A stretch of 42,577 nt of DNA from Verrucomicrobiota bacterium (GCA_016235545.1 JACRKB010000004.1:1-42577), one strand, 5' to 3'; counted from the stretch's first letter, positions 25,504 through 33,955 are shown. Translations and numbers: made by a program. The notes: generated from the letters alone by a model not told the origin.

Positions 25504-26744
25504 ACATCCTGCACCAGCAGCTCCTGCATTTTCGCCTCATCCACCTCGACGCCGAGGCCGGGGCCGGTCGGCACGGCAAGTTCTCCGTTTTTCACCTCGA
25601 ATGGACGCTTGAGGATGCTGGCGTTGAGGAACTGCGGTCCGTTCAGCGCGGCGGGATGTCTCAAATCATACGCGCCGTAGAGCGCCAGCGATGCGGCAAG
25701 CGAAATGTCCGGGTCGGTCAGGCCGCTGCCGAGAAATTGCATCCCGGCTCGCTGCACGGTTTCGATCTGGCGGCGGGCCTCGGTGATTCCGCCGCAGCGT
25801 GCGGGCTTCATAGCCACACCGTCGAGCAGCCCGAGCGCGATGAATTCCTCCAGCTCGACCGTGGATACGATGCCCTCGTCCATGATGATGGGCAGAGCGC
25901 CTTGCTGTTTGAGCCGCCGGTAGCCTCCGAGGCGGTTGGAGGGCAGCGGCTGTTCGAGCACAGGCACGCCGATGTCCGCCAGCTTGGGCGCCACGGCGAG
26001 CGCCGTGGCCTCGTCGTAGCCGCCGTTGGCGTCGGCCCACAGGAAGCCATCGGGCGCGAGGCGTTTGACGATGAGGCAGAGTTCGAGGTCGAACTTCGGA
26101 TCGGGTGCGACCTTGACGTTGAAGTTGCGATAGCCGCGCGCCCGACCCTGCGCGACGAGGCCCTCGACTTCGTCGAGCGTGCGCGGATTCAGCGTCCAGC
26201 TCAGGGTGAGCCGCTCGCGTCCTATGCGGTTCCAGCGTTGCGCGGCCGACTGTTTCAGCAACTTGCCGGTGAGATCGAACAGCGCGAGGTCCACGCCTGC
26301 CTTGCAGATCGGCATGCCGGTGGAGAACGACGGCGAAATGGTGTGGTTCATCGCCGTGTGAATGCCATCGAAGTCGAACGGATCGCGTCCGAGCAGTTCC
26401 GGCGTGAGGTAGCGCGTGATAGTGGAGTGGACTGATTCCAGAGTCTCGTAGCTCCACTTCGGAACCGGCACGCTCTGGCCCCAGCCGACCGTGCCGTTGT
26501 CCGCCGTGATTTTCACGACCACGGCGGGCCTGCCCGAGGGCCGCCCGGCCGGCCCTTCAAAGAATTTGAAACGGCCAACCGTCGGATAATTGAGTGGAAA
26601 GCTCTCGACTCTGGCGATTTTGGTTTTCATGGGAGCTGCACCGCGCGCAAGCCAACCTGTCATGGCCAGCGCCGCCGCCGAAGTCCCGATGGTCCGGACG
26701 AACTGACGCCTGGCAAGCCCGTTCCTTGGGGTCGGCGCAGTCAT
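25500..26744 (-). CDS. enolase-superfamily (mandelate racemase/muconate lactonizing) protein with Tat signal
   Basis: 414-residue member of the enolase superfamily. Seen: Tat-like signal ARRQFVRTIG at residues 11-20; capping domain (about 40-165); barrel with K211 in NFNVKV, metal ligands D238 (WADANGGYDEA), E264 (PVLEQPL) and D289 (IIMDEGI), and K313 in AMKPARCGG. The first Lys of the usual KxK pair is replaced by N209, so chemistry on one face of the substrate may differ or be lost. Members include sugar-acid dehydratases (fuconate, rhamnonate), racemases and dipeptide epimerases. A dehydratase would complete the deoxysugar route suggested for genes 1158-5543, but an export signal on it would then be unusual. 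Operon member: the gap upstream is 3 bases. Confidence 0.83.
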   Translation of the reverse strand: MTAPTPRNGLARRQFVRTIGTSAAALAMTGWLARGAAPMKTKIARVESFPLNYPTVGRFKFFEGPAGRPSGRPAVVVKITADNGTVGWGQSVPVPKWSYETLESVHSTITRYLTPELLGRDPFDFDGIHTAMNHTISPSFSTGMPICKAGVDLALFDLTGKLLKQSAAQRWNRIGRERLTLSWTLNPRTLDEVEGLVAQGRARGYRNFNVKVAPDPKFDLELCLIVKRLAPDGFLWADANGGYDEATALAVAPKLADIGVPVLEQPLPSNRLGGYRRLKQQGALPIIMDEGIVSTVELEEFIALGLLDGVAMKPARCGGITEARRQIETVQRAGMQFLGSGLTDPDISLAASLALYGAYDLRHPAALNGPQFLNASILKRPFEVKNGELAVPTGPGLGVEVDEAKMQELLVQDV

Positions 26745-26747
26745 TGG

Positions 26748-27974
26748 TCAGCCAGCGACGATTTCGCGTTTGGCCGCATCCCACTTTTGCCGCCGCCCGG
26801 TTTCAAGCGCGGCGGCAGCCATCATGGTGGCCACGGCATGCTGATGGCCGAACTGGATGTCCGCATTGGGGCGCTGGCGGGTGCGGAGGCATTGCAGCCA
26901 GTTTTCCATGTGCGTCGGACCTGGCTCCGGCTCGAGTTTGGTCTCGGGGATTTTGTCGCCCGTGCCGCCTTCGGAGGAATAGATCCACTTGTGCATGTCC
27001 ATCGTGCCCTTGGTGCCGTGGACGGAAAAATGCGTGCCGGCGGAGTTGCCCAGCGCCATGCCCCAACTGAACAGGAAGCCTTCGGGATAATTGAGCAGCG
27101 CGTGAAACGTGTCGGTGTGCTCGCGTCCGTCCTTCCACACGTAGGTGCCGCCGTGCGCCACCACGTCCGCTGGATACTTCGCGTTCATGATCAAGTGCAC
27201 GATGTCGGAGTAGTGGCTCATCCACAGGCCGGAAATGCCGTTCGAGGTGAACCGGAAAAGCTGCCACTGCCGCAGCAGCCGGGCGTCAAACGGCCGCTGG
27301 GGCAGCCCCATCAAGAATGCATCCCAGTCCACATCCGCCTCTTTGCAGTCGGCGAAGTCACGAATCCAGCGTGCCTGGTTGAAGTTCATCTCCACGGAGA
27401 TGCGGCTGATCTGGCCGAGCACGCCGGTGGCCAGCAGCTTCGCCGCAGCGCGGTGTTTGCCGTCGCTGCGATACTGTGTGCCCGCCTGCACGACCCGCTT
27501 GTGGGTGCGCGCCAAGTCCAGCGCCTCATTGGCTGGGGCCAGCTCGATGGACATCGGCTTCTCAATGTAGACATCCTTGCCCGCCTTGAGCGCGGCGACG
27601 AGCATCGGGCCGTGGGCGAAGTCCGGCGTGGCGATCACCACGGCGTCCACTTCCTTGAGGGCGAGCAACTCCTGAAAGCGTGTGAACTCGCGCGGGGTCT
27701 CGCCGGCCTTCTGCTGCACGCGCGCTGCGGCGGCGTGCAGGTTCTTCTTCCATACGTCGCAGACGGCGGTGACCTGAACGTTGTGTTTCGCGGCAAGGTT
27801 AAGGATCTCGCCCATGAGCGCCCCGTTCCGTCCACCTGTGCCGATGATGCCGATGTTGATGCGCTCGTTGGCACCGGCGGCGCGACTGAGCCACGGCGCG
27901 GCGACCGCGGCGGCGGTGGCGGCGGAACTCCTCTGGAGGAACTGTCGGCGTGCGAGCGGAGCTTGGGTGTTCAT
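26748..27974 (-). CDS. Tat-exported Gfo/Idh/MocA family oxidoreductase
   Basis: 408-residue oxidoreductase that heads a five-gene operon. Seen: Tat signal LARRQFLQRS at residues 8-17 with an Ala-rich hydrophobic stretch, Rossmann motif IGTGGRNGALMG, ATPDFAHGPM, EKPMSIELAPANEAL and the C-terminal HKWIYSSEGG segment. The ATG at 27974 is preferred to a start at 28016, because MNTQAPLARRQFL gives a normal Tat signal and leaves room for the palindrome at 28025-28038. The protein differs from the other three Gfo/Idh proteins in the window. Probably acts on a carbohydrate in the periplasm together with the FAD and enolase-family enzymes of the operon. Confidence 0.87.
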   Translation of the reverse strand: MNTQAPLARRQFLQRSSAATAAAVAAPWLSRAAGANERINIGIIGTGGRNGALMGEILNLAAKHNVQVTAVCDVWKKNLHAAAARVQQKAGETPREFTRFQELLALKEVDAVVIATPDFAHGPMLVAALKAGKDVYIEKPMSIELAPANEALDLARTHKRVVQAGTQYRSDGKHRAAAKLLATGVLGQISRISVEMNFNQARWIRDFADCKEADVDWDAFLMGLPQRPFDARLLRQWQLFRFTSNGISGLWMSHYSDIVHLIMNAKYPADVVAHGGTYVWKDGREHTDTFHALLNYPEGFLFSWGMALGNSAGTHFSVHGTKGTMDMHKWIYSSEGGTGDKIPETKLEPEPGPTHMENWLQCLRTRQRPNADIQFGHQHAVATMMAAAALETGRRQKWDAAKREIVAG

Positions 27975-28024
27975 ATGCTTGAAATGTTTCGCCCGTAACG
28001 TGCGGCTGAGGAGCACACCACACC

Positions 28025-28038
28025 TTGACAGAGGTCAA
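28025..28038 (-). promoter_or_regulatory. TTGAC-N4-GTCAA palindrome (CRP/FNR-like site) before the five-gene oxidoreductase operon
   Basis: Perfect inverted repeat TTGACAGAGGTCAA, 50 bases before the ATG at 27974 and 43 bases after the end of the isomerase-like gene at 28082. It marks the promoter of the operon 27974-21231 and separates it from the methyl-transfer island, whose minus arm ends at 28082. Confidence 0.68.
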
Positions 28039-28081
28039 TGAAACACATGCGGAGCCGAACGCGCCGCGCACATCGAAGTCG

Positions 28082-28969
28082 TTACGCGTCCGTCGGGAAA
28101 ATCCCGCGCAGGAACTGACGGTTCTGGATGTAGCTCTCCTCAATTTTGCCGCCCGCCGGCATCGCGCCCTCGATCTGCATCCAGCCTGAGTAGCCGATGT
28201 CGTCGATGGCCTCGCGGACTTTCTTGAAGTCAACGCGGCCCGCGCCGAGCAGCGCGCCGTTCTCCTTCATGTGGAATTCGCAGATGAGACCCTGCTTCCC
28301 GAGCCAGCGAATTTCGCGGTAGATTTCGTAGCCCATCTTCTCGGAGTTCGCGACGTCGTAATAGACCTTCACCGCGGGGGAGCCGACGCGGTGGAGAATG
28401 TCCACGTGTTCCTCGGCGTTGAGCCAGCTTTCGATGCCGAGGATGACGCCGGCCTTCTCCGCCTTCGGCGCAACGTCGCGAAGCCGGCGCACGACTTCGT
28501 CCGTGCCAGGCTTGTCGCCCTTGAGGTCGCCTTTGCCGAAGAACGCGAGCAGGACCACCCGCGTGCCCATTGCGCGCATCACGTCCACGCAATCGCTCAC
28601 CCATTGGATGGTGCGCGGGTCGCTCTTGTAGGGCACTGAATTCATCTCGCCGATGGCCAGCGACGCGACTTCGACGCCGGATTTCTTCGTGGCGTCGCGA
28701 TACTGCTGCTGCACGTCCGCGTGACGCAGGTGCAGGTCGTTGGCCACCGTGCCGAGGCTGACTTGCACGCCGTCGAGGCCAATGATCTTCGCGACATCAA
28801 GCGCGCCGGGGTCGTTCTGCTTTCCGAGTGACCAGTCGCATGCGCCGATTTTGAAGCGCCGCTTGTCCGGCGCGGCGAACAGCGGCGCAAGTGAGGGAGC
28901 TAAACACACGGCGGCGGTTGCGCGAGCCGTGTGCGAAATTGCCAGGCGACGGGAAATGTGGATTTGCAT
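28082..28969 (-). CDS. sugar phosphate isomerase/epimerase-like TIM-barrel protein, exported
   Basis: 295 residues, TIM-barrel superfamily of xylose isomerase-like enzymes. The N-terminus MQIHISRRLAISHTARATAA followed by VCLAPSLAPLFA looks like a signal, possibly Tat-type though the Arg pair is not ideal. Barrel strands with likely metal ligands: VILGIESWLNAEEH (Glu), VYYDVANS (Asp), ICEFHMKENG (His) and WMQIEGAM (Glu), the full set for the family. Start at 28969 has AGGAAA upstream. It is the last gene of the minus arm led by the MetF-type gene, 13 bases after the amidohydrolase gene. What an isomerase does beside methyl-transfer genes is unclear; it may process the demethylated product. Confidence 0.82.
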   Translation of the reverse strand: MQIHISRRLAISHTARATAAVCLAPSLAPLFAAPDKRRFKIGACDWSLGKQNDPGALDVAKIIGLDGVQVSLGTVANDLHLRHADVQQQYRDATKKSGVEVASLAIGEMNSVPYKSDPRTIQWVSDCVDVMRAMGTRVVLLAFFGKGDLKGDKPGTDEVVRRLRDVAPKAEKAGVILGIESWLNAEEHVDILHRVGSPAVKVYYDVANSEKMGYEIYREIRWLGKQGLICEFHMKENGALLGAGRVDFKKVREAIDDIGYSGWMQIEGAMPAGGKIEESYIQNRQFLRGIFPTDA

Positions 28970-28982
28970 GGCCGTAAGTTTC

Positions 28983-30188
28983 CTAGTGCGAAGTCCAACT
29001 TTCCGCCTGCGCCGCATTGAGCGGGAGGAGATCGGTTCCTCGCAGAGTCCAGCGCACTTGGCGAAGATTCTCCAACTCCGCGAAGGGCGAGCCGGCGAGC
29101 GCGATGAGGTTGGCTCGATGGCCGGCGCGCACGTCGGCAGGCACGCAGCCCCACAAGCGGCGCGGGACGGAAGTGGCGGAGGCCAATACCTTTTCGACGG
29201 TCATTCCGGCGCGATGCTGGAACAGCAGTTCGTCAATCAAGCCCCGTCCGTGCGGCACGCCGTAGCTGCCGGCGTCGGAACCGGCGACGATGGGCACGCC
29301 GAGTTCGGCGGCTAGCGCGATGTGCTCGCAGTGGTTGTCGAGGATGCGGCGCAGGCCGGCGACGGTTTCCGCGTTCCAGCCGGCCAGTTCGGGGTGGTCG
29401 TGCTGGAATTGCACCGGCGAGAACGTCGGCACCCACGCGATGCCTTTGTCTGCCATCGCGCAGAGGATTTCGCGCGTCATGAAAAATCCGTGCTCGATGG
29501 AATCAATGCCCGAATCGACAGCGACGCGCAGGCCCTCGATGCCGCTGCAATGCGCGTAGGTGCGCAGGCCGAGTTCGCGCGCGGTGCGCACGATGAGCCG
29601 CGTCTCTTCGAGGCTGAATTGCAGCCCTCCTTTCATGCAGCCCTTTTCAAAATCAATGATGCCGGTGAGCAGAACCTTGAGGTCGTCGGCAGTTGGCGCG
29701 AGCTGGCGGATGGTGCTGACGATGCTGTCCGCGTCGGTCACCTCGACGGCCATGAAACTGCCGTAGCGTCCGGCCTTTCGCAGCGCGCGGCCGGGGCTGC
29801 GCAGTTCGGGAAGCACCCCTGTGGGCGTGGCGAGTTCTGACTTGAGGCGCGTGTTGATGCCGTGCATGTCGCCGGCGTCGCGGATGAGAGTGATGCCGGC
29901 GGCGAGGTTTTGTCCGAGACTGCGGCGGCCGACGGCGAGCATTTCATCGAGCGACGCGCCGAGGTAAGCCTTGCGCTTCTGAGCGTCTAGTTCCTCGCCG
30001 TTCAGGAAGAGGTGGCAGTGCGCCTCGACCAGCCCGGGCAGGACGAACGGGACGCGCATTTCGGCGACCGCATCGCCGCGATGCACCGCCGTGATGATGC
30101 CGCCAACGATCTCGATGGAGAACGGCCCGTCGTCGTGGTGGCGCTCGCCGTCGAAGTAAGCCGTGGTGACTATGACGATGCGGTTCAT
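28983..30188 (-). CDS. amidohydrolase (imidazolonepropionase-like)
   Basis: 401-residue cytoplasmic metal-dependent hydrolase of the amidohydrolase-1 family. Seen: the N-terminal beta-sandwich strand, then the metal motif LVEAHCHLF (HxH), AHCSGIEGL and SIEHGFFM for the second pair of His, and AGSDAGSYG with the catalytic Asp. The C-terminal GHRANLIALAGSPF closes the composite beta-sandwich domain, as in imidazolonepropionase, isoaspartyl dipeptidase and prolidase relatives. The ATG at 30188 overlaps the stop of the methyltransferase gene by four bases, so it is coupled to folate-linked methyl transfer. Substrate not known; the ring or amide left after demethylation is one possibility (inference). 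Confidence 0.84.
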   Translation of the reverse strand: MNRIVIVTTAYFDGERHHDDGPFSIEIVGGIITAVHRGDAVAEMRVPFVLPGLVEAHCHLFLNGEELDAQKRKAYLGASLDEMLAVGRRSLGQNLAAGITLIRDAGDMHGINTRLKSELATPTGVLPELRSPGRALRKAGRYGSFMAVEVTDADSIVSTIRQLAPTADDLKVLLTGIIDFEKGCMKGGLQFSLEETRLIVRTARELGLRTYAHCSGIEGLRVAVDSGIDSIEHGFFMTREILCAMADKGIAWVPTFSPVQFQHDHPELAGWNAETVAGLRRILDNHCEHIALAAELGVPIVAGSDAGSYGVPHGRGLIDELLFQHRAGMTVEKVLASATSVPRRLWGCVPADVRAGHRANLIALAGSPFAELENLRQVRWTLRGTDLLPLNAAQAESWTSH

Positions 30189-31066
30189 TGCTTGTAGAGC
30201 TGCTGGATGCGCAGCAGCGTCTCGAAGCCGTCGAGCGCGATGGCTTCCTGAAAACCCTGGAGCACGAAATCGTCCGGTGGCAGCATTTGGTAGTCGCGTC
30301 CCGGCGTGCCGAGAATCGTGTCCAGTCCGTGTGGGAGCGTGAGCGTGAGAAAGGCGGATTCGAGTTTTGTGCTGAGACGGCTGCCGTCGAGCGCGAACTT
30401 CGGCAGCATGATGCCGAGGTTCGACAGGCCAACGATTAGATGCACGCCTTTGAGTTCGGAATCTCGACCGATCAACTTGATGGCCTCGATGGCGCGGCGC
30501 GTCTGGCCTTCGCTGTCGGTCGCGATCGGGGCAAGCGACACGTCGATGATCAAGTCATCAAGCGTCAGTCCGCTGCCTTTGCCGACGATGTGCCGCACCA
30601 GCCGAAGGGCCGTCTGCGCGACTTCCTCGGCAGTGATGTTTGGCAACTCCTGTCCGTTTTCGATCCGCTCCGACGCCATCAGCACGAGACGGAAGGGCTG
30701 AATCTTGATCAGGTCCAGCATGTCGAGGCGCAGCTCGGAGACGGAGTTGACGATGGGTTTGCGACCGCGCGCCTTGGCGGGCTGATACGTGCGCAGACAC
30801 AGTTCCTGCACTGAGTGGTTCGGATAATCGAACGCGAGCGGCACATCCACCGCGTCCTGCACGGCTTCAATGAGCTTCACCAAAAATTCTGGGCGGTCAG
30901 TGGCTTTGTCGCCGACATTGATGGTGAGGTAATGCGCGCCTTTCTCCATCTGCGACACGGCGAGGGCCTGCAAGGCGGACAGGTCTTCCGCCTCGAGCAG
31001 CACCCTTGAGCTGGCGAAGCCGGGATTGATGCGTTCGCCGATGAGGGTCAGGTTGGGGAGAGACAT
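30185..31066 (-). CDS. methyltetrahydrofolate:corrinoid methyltransferase (AcsE/MtgA-like)
   Basis: 293-residue TIM-barrel enzyme of the pterin-binding family; it moves a methyl group between a corrinoid protein and tetrahydrofolate. Seen: the opening TLIGERINPG, pterin-binding strands AHYLTINVGD, PLAFDYPNHS (D80), PIVNSVS (N108), LIIDVSLAP (D175) and the catalytic-region GLSN (213-216), the same pattern as AcsE and the glycine-betaine pathway MtgA. The start at 31066 (MSLPNLTLIG) is chosen for the family N-terminus; the frame is open further only over the MetF gene. It overlaps that gene's end by 19 bases. Here it most likely accepts methyl groups from the corrinoid protein encoded at 33956. 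Methionine synthase or dihydropteroate synthase is unlikely: length and active-site pattern differ. Confidence 0.87.
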   Translation of the reverse strand: MSLPNLTLIGERINPGFASSRVLLEAEDLSALQALAVSQMEKGAHYLTINVGDKATDRPEFLVKLIEAVQDAVDVPLAFDYPNHSVQELCLRTYQPAKARGRKPIVNSVSELRLDMLDLIKIQPFRLVLMASERIENGQELPNITAEEVAQTALRLVRHIVGKGSGLTLDDLIIDVSLAPIATDSEGQTRRAIEAIKLIGRDSELKGVHLIVGLSNLGIMLPKFALDGSRLSTKLESAFLTLTLPHGLDTILGTPGRDYQMLPPDDFVLQGFQEAIALDGFETLLRIQQLYKQ

Positions 31067-32361
31067 GAGGGTGTGGGGTTGGATGGTGACTCGTCGGGCA
31101 GCGCGGCGGCGATTTGCGGGAGCACGGCGTGGGTCGGACCGAAGAGCATCAGATGCACGCCAGCCACGCCGGGAATCCGGCTTGCCGCCGTTGCGAGTTC
31201 CGCCGCGAATGCGACGCCCTCGGCAGCGAGGTCGGGCGCGCGCTCCAGCCGCTCCATCGCAGCCTGCGGCAGATGCACACCGGGAATGCGCGGCAGGACG
31301 GCGAGACCCGCGCGTGACGTCACGACAGGAATGCCGGCGAGAATGAACACGTCCTCGTGAATCCGCTCCGCCACAACGCGCTCCATGAAGCACTCGAAGC
31401 CCTTTATGTCGAAGACGAGTTGCGTCTGGATGAAGTCCACGCCCGCGGCCACTTTTTGCTTGAGCCGGCGGATGGGCACGTTGGCCGGTTCGGTGAAGGG
31501 ATTGATGGCCGCTCCGAGAAACGGCTTCGGTGGGTTCGTCATGCGCTCGCCGGTGAAATGCACGACGCCGGTTTCGCGCAGATGCCGCGCTTCATAGACC
31601 ATCAGCGCACCGTCCATGTCGAAGACCTGCTTGATTTTCGGCACACCCGCGTAGGAGTCGCCAGTGAGGCAGAGCACGTTGGGCACGGCGTTGAGCTGGT
31701 TCTGCAGCAGCTCGGCGATGAACGTCGTCTTGGTGTGGTCGCGGCAGGTGGACTGGCAGACCGGTTCGATGCCGAGCTGCACGAGTTCTGCGGCGACGAC
31801 TGGCGAGGGCAGGGACGGCCGGGCATTGAGGTAAGCCGTGGCGTTGACCGCATCGAAGTGCCCGCGCACTAGCAACGCCTCTTCACGGAACGCGGTGAAG
31901 TCCGTCCCTCGAGGTGCGCGCAATTCGCAGGTGCGGACGAACGCACCCGCTTTGAGCCGTCCTTCGAGCCCCGACGGAGTCTGAGCTGGGAGCAACGTGC
32001 GGTGTGTGCCGAGACACAGATAGGGCAGCGGCTCGCGCGTCAGTGTGTCGGCACCGAGGAGGTGGTTCAAATAGGACGACGTGTGGTGGAGCCGCGCGTC
32101 TGGTGAGGGCAGCAGGTATGGGCGGTTGAATTTGCTTCTCGCGTTGCGGTCATGGATGCGCACCCAGACGCACTGTTTGTCGGGATACACTTCGCACTCG
32201 CCGTGGAGCGTTCCGCCGCAGGGGCCGTTGCGCAGGCCCTTGGGGCAGCTCATCGGGCATATCAGTCCGGTCTGTCGCAGCACGCACTGCCCGCAGGCGT
32301 GGCAATCAAATACCATGCCTTTCAACAGGGCTTCCACGCGCGCGATGGACTTCTCGAACAT
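31048..32361 (-). CDS. methylenetetrahydrofolate reductase with N-terminal MetV-like Cys-rich domain
   Basis: 437 residues in two parts. The first about 110 are the MetV-like domain (PF12225, called MTHFR C-terminal): C20, C23, C26, C35, C39, C48, C56 and C64 lie in HACGQC, CPMSCPKGLRNGPCGG and CEVYPDKQCVW. The rest is a MetF-type flavin barrel (PF02219) with FIQTQLVFDIKGFE and VFILAGIPVV. In acetogens MetV and MetF are usually separate subunits that interconvert methylene- and methyl-H4folate; here they are fused in MetV-MetF order. The ATG at 32361 is preferred over a GTG at 32388. It leads the minus arm and diverges from the plus arm across a 131-base promoter region. Likely role: oxidation of methyl-H4folate into the C1 pool. 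Confidence 0.86.
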   Translation of the reverse strand: MFEKSIARVEALLKGMVFDCHACGQCVLRQTGLICPMSCPKGLRNGPCGGTLHGECEVYPDKQCVWVRIHDRNARSKFNRPYLLPSPDARLHHTSSYLNHLLGADTLTREPLPYLCLGTHRTLLPAQTPSGLEGRLKAGAFVRTCELRAPRGTDFTAFREEALLVRGHFDAVNATAYLNARPSLPSPVVAAELVQLGIEPVCQSTCRDHTKTTFIAELLQNQLNAVPNVLCLTGDSYAGVPKIKQVFDMDGALMVYEARHLRETGVVHFTGERMTNPPKPFLGAAINPFTEPANVPIRRLKQKVAAGVDFIQTQLVFDIKGFECFMERVVAERIHEDVFILAGIPVVTSRAGLAVLPRIPGVHLPQAAMERLERAPDLAAEGVAFAAELATAASRIPGVAGVHLMLFGPTHAVLPQIAAALPDESPSNPTPSCLSPT

Positions 32362-32421
32362 TACGAAGTGCGGTGAGGCGTATGACACGAGCCAGGCTGA
32401 TGCGAGGCACGCGAGGTGACT

Positions 32422-32435
32422 TTGACCTGCATCAA
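32422..32435. promoter_or_regulatory. TTGAC-N4-ATCAA palindrome in the divergent promoter of the methyl-transfer island
   Basis: TTGACCTGCATCAA with one mismatch from perfect symmetry. It lies 60 bases before the MetF-type ATG on the minus strand and 57 bases before the UroD-family ATG at 32493 on the plus strand, almost exactly in the middle, so one bound protein could control both arms. It is followed by CGAACG, exactly as the site at 38924 is. Confidence 0.62.
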
Positions 32436-32492
32436 CGAACGCCGGCGAACTCCGGTGCAGCGTGGCCCCGTGCCGCGAGGTGCGCGAATCTC

Positions 32493-33935
32493 ATGAACAC
32501 CGAGCAACTCTACCAACAACGCCTCGCCCGCTACGTCACGGCGATGCGCAACGAGAAGCCGGACTGCGTCCCCATCCGGCCGTTTGTCGCCGAATTCACC
32601 GCGAAGTATGCCGGCTACACCTGCCAGCAGGTTTGCCACGATTACAACAAGGCGTTCGACGCGGCCGTGAAGACCGCGAAGGACTACGGCTGGGACGCGG
32701 TCGTGCCGAACATGGTCTATGTCTGGACCGGCCTCGCGCAGGCGGCGGGGCTGCGCTACTTCGGCATCCCTGGCATCGGCATCCCACACACGACCGGGTT
32801 TAATTACATTGAGCCGCCCGAGGGCGAGGCGTGGATGCGCGAGGATGAATATGACGAGCTGATTCGCGACCCGACCGCCTTCCTCTACAACGTCTGGCTG
32901 CCGCGCGTCTCGACCGAGGTGAGCCGCGTCGGAGAGCCGTCCACCTACCGGAACAACCTCGCGCTGGTGAAAAGCTCGATGGCGATGCTGCAATACTTCT
33001 ACGCGTTCGGTCCGCAGATTCAGCGGCTGCGCACCGAGGCGGGCACGGTCTCGGCCATCGCCGGCATCTTCAAGGCGCCCTTCGACATCCTCGCCGACAA
33101 GCTTCGCGGCTACATTGGCCTGACGATGGACATGGCCACGCAGCCGAAGAAAGTGCTGGCCGCTTGCGAAGCGCTCATGCCGCATCTCTGCCATGTCGGC
33201 CTCACCACCGCCGACCCGACGAAGCAGGTTCCCATCGGCTTCTGGATGCACCGCGGCTGCGTGCCGTTTGTGAATCCGGGGCAGTTCGACTCGCACTACT
33301 GGCCGACGCTCAAGCCCATCGTCGAGGAATTCTGGAAGCACGGCCACCAGACGCTTTTCTACGCCGAGGGTAAGTGGAAGCATCACTTCGACACCTTCCG
33401 CGAACTGCCCGACCGCAGCATCGTGTTCCACTGCGACCGCGACGATGTCTTCGAGGTTCATCGCCGGCTGCACGACAAGTTCGCCATCAGCGGCGGGATT
33501 CCGAATGTGATGCTGAGCTATGGCAAACCGGAGGAAGTGCGCGACTTCACGCGGCGTGTCCTCCGCGAAGTCGCGGCCGACGGCGGCTACATCCTCGACT
33601 CGGGTGCGATCATGCAGGACGACACGAGCGTCGAGAACCTGCGCGTGATGACCGACACATGTCGCGAGCACGGCGTCTATTGCAGCGGAGCGTTGTTGCC
33701 GCTCACCGCGATGCCGCCATGCGATGTGCCCGCCTCCATCGCCCAGCGTCAGCAACTCACCGGCATGACCGGCCGTCCGGCGCCGCGCGTGAAGCCGGGT
33801 GTGTGTCTGCCGTGGGAGGAGAAGGTGAAAGAGTTGCCGGAAATCAGCGGCGACCGCGACCTGATCCGCAAGGTCTGGGAAGACATCGAGGCGCTGGGCA
33901 ACACCTACATCTGGCAGTTGCTGCTGAGTTTCTAA
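32493..33935 (+). CDS. UroD-family corrinoid methyltransferase (long form)
   Basis: 480 residues, longer than the usual 340-370 of MtaA-like enzymes, with the uroporphyrinogen decarboxylase barrel fold. It shares with a widespread anaerobe subfamily the segments RNEKPDCVPIRPFVAEF, LFYAEGKWKHHFDTF, SIVFHCDRDDVFEVHRRL and GGIPNVMLSYGKPEEVRDF. The zinc motif HxC...C of MtaA/CmuA is not present; Tyr-Ala-Glu (near residue 288-290) stands where HIC would be, so metal binding, if any, must use other residues such as Glu and His. The ATG at 32493 follows GAGGTG by about 10 bases. It is the first gene of the plus arm, 20 bases before the corrinoid gene. Most likely the substrate:corrinoid methyltransferase; true haem-pathway HemE is excluded by motif and context. 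Confidence 0.83.
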   Translation: MNTEQLYQQRLARYVTAMRNEKPDCVPIRPFVAEFTAKYAGYTCQQVCHDYNKAFDAAVKTAKDYGWDAVVPNMVYVWTGLAQAAGLRYFGIPGIGIPHTTGFNYIEPPEGEAWMREDEYDELIRDPTAFLYNVWLPRVSTEVSRVGEPSTYRNNLALVKSSMAMLQYFYAFGPQIQRLRTEAGTVSAIAGIFKAPFDILADKLRGYIGLTMDMATQPKKVLAACEALMPHLCHVGLTTADPTKQVPIGFWMHRGCVPFVNPGQFDSHYWPTLKPIVEEFWKHGHQTLFYAEGKWKHHFDTFRELPDRSIVFHCDRDDVFEVHRRLHDKFAISGGIPNVMLSYGKPEEVRDFTRRVLREVAADGGYILDSGAIMQDDTSVENLRVMTDTCREHGVYCSGALLPLTAMPPCDVPASIAQRQQLTGMTGRPAPRVKPGVCLPWEEKVKELPEISGDRDLIRKVWEDIEALGNTYIWQLLLSF

Positions 33936-33955
33936 CCACCTGCCAAATCCAAATT

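Noticed and set aside
32361-33755. 464-codon open frame on the minus strand opposite the first UroD-family gene
   Set aside because: Arg/His/Val-rich with no motif; it is the antisense shadow of a gene whose plus-strand product has clear family motifs.
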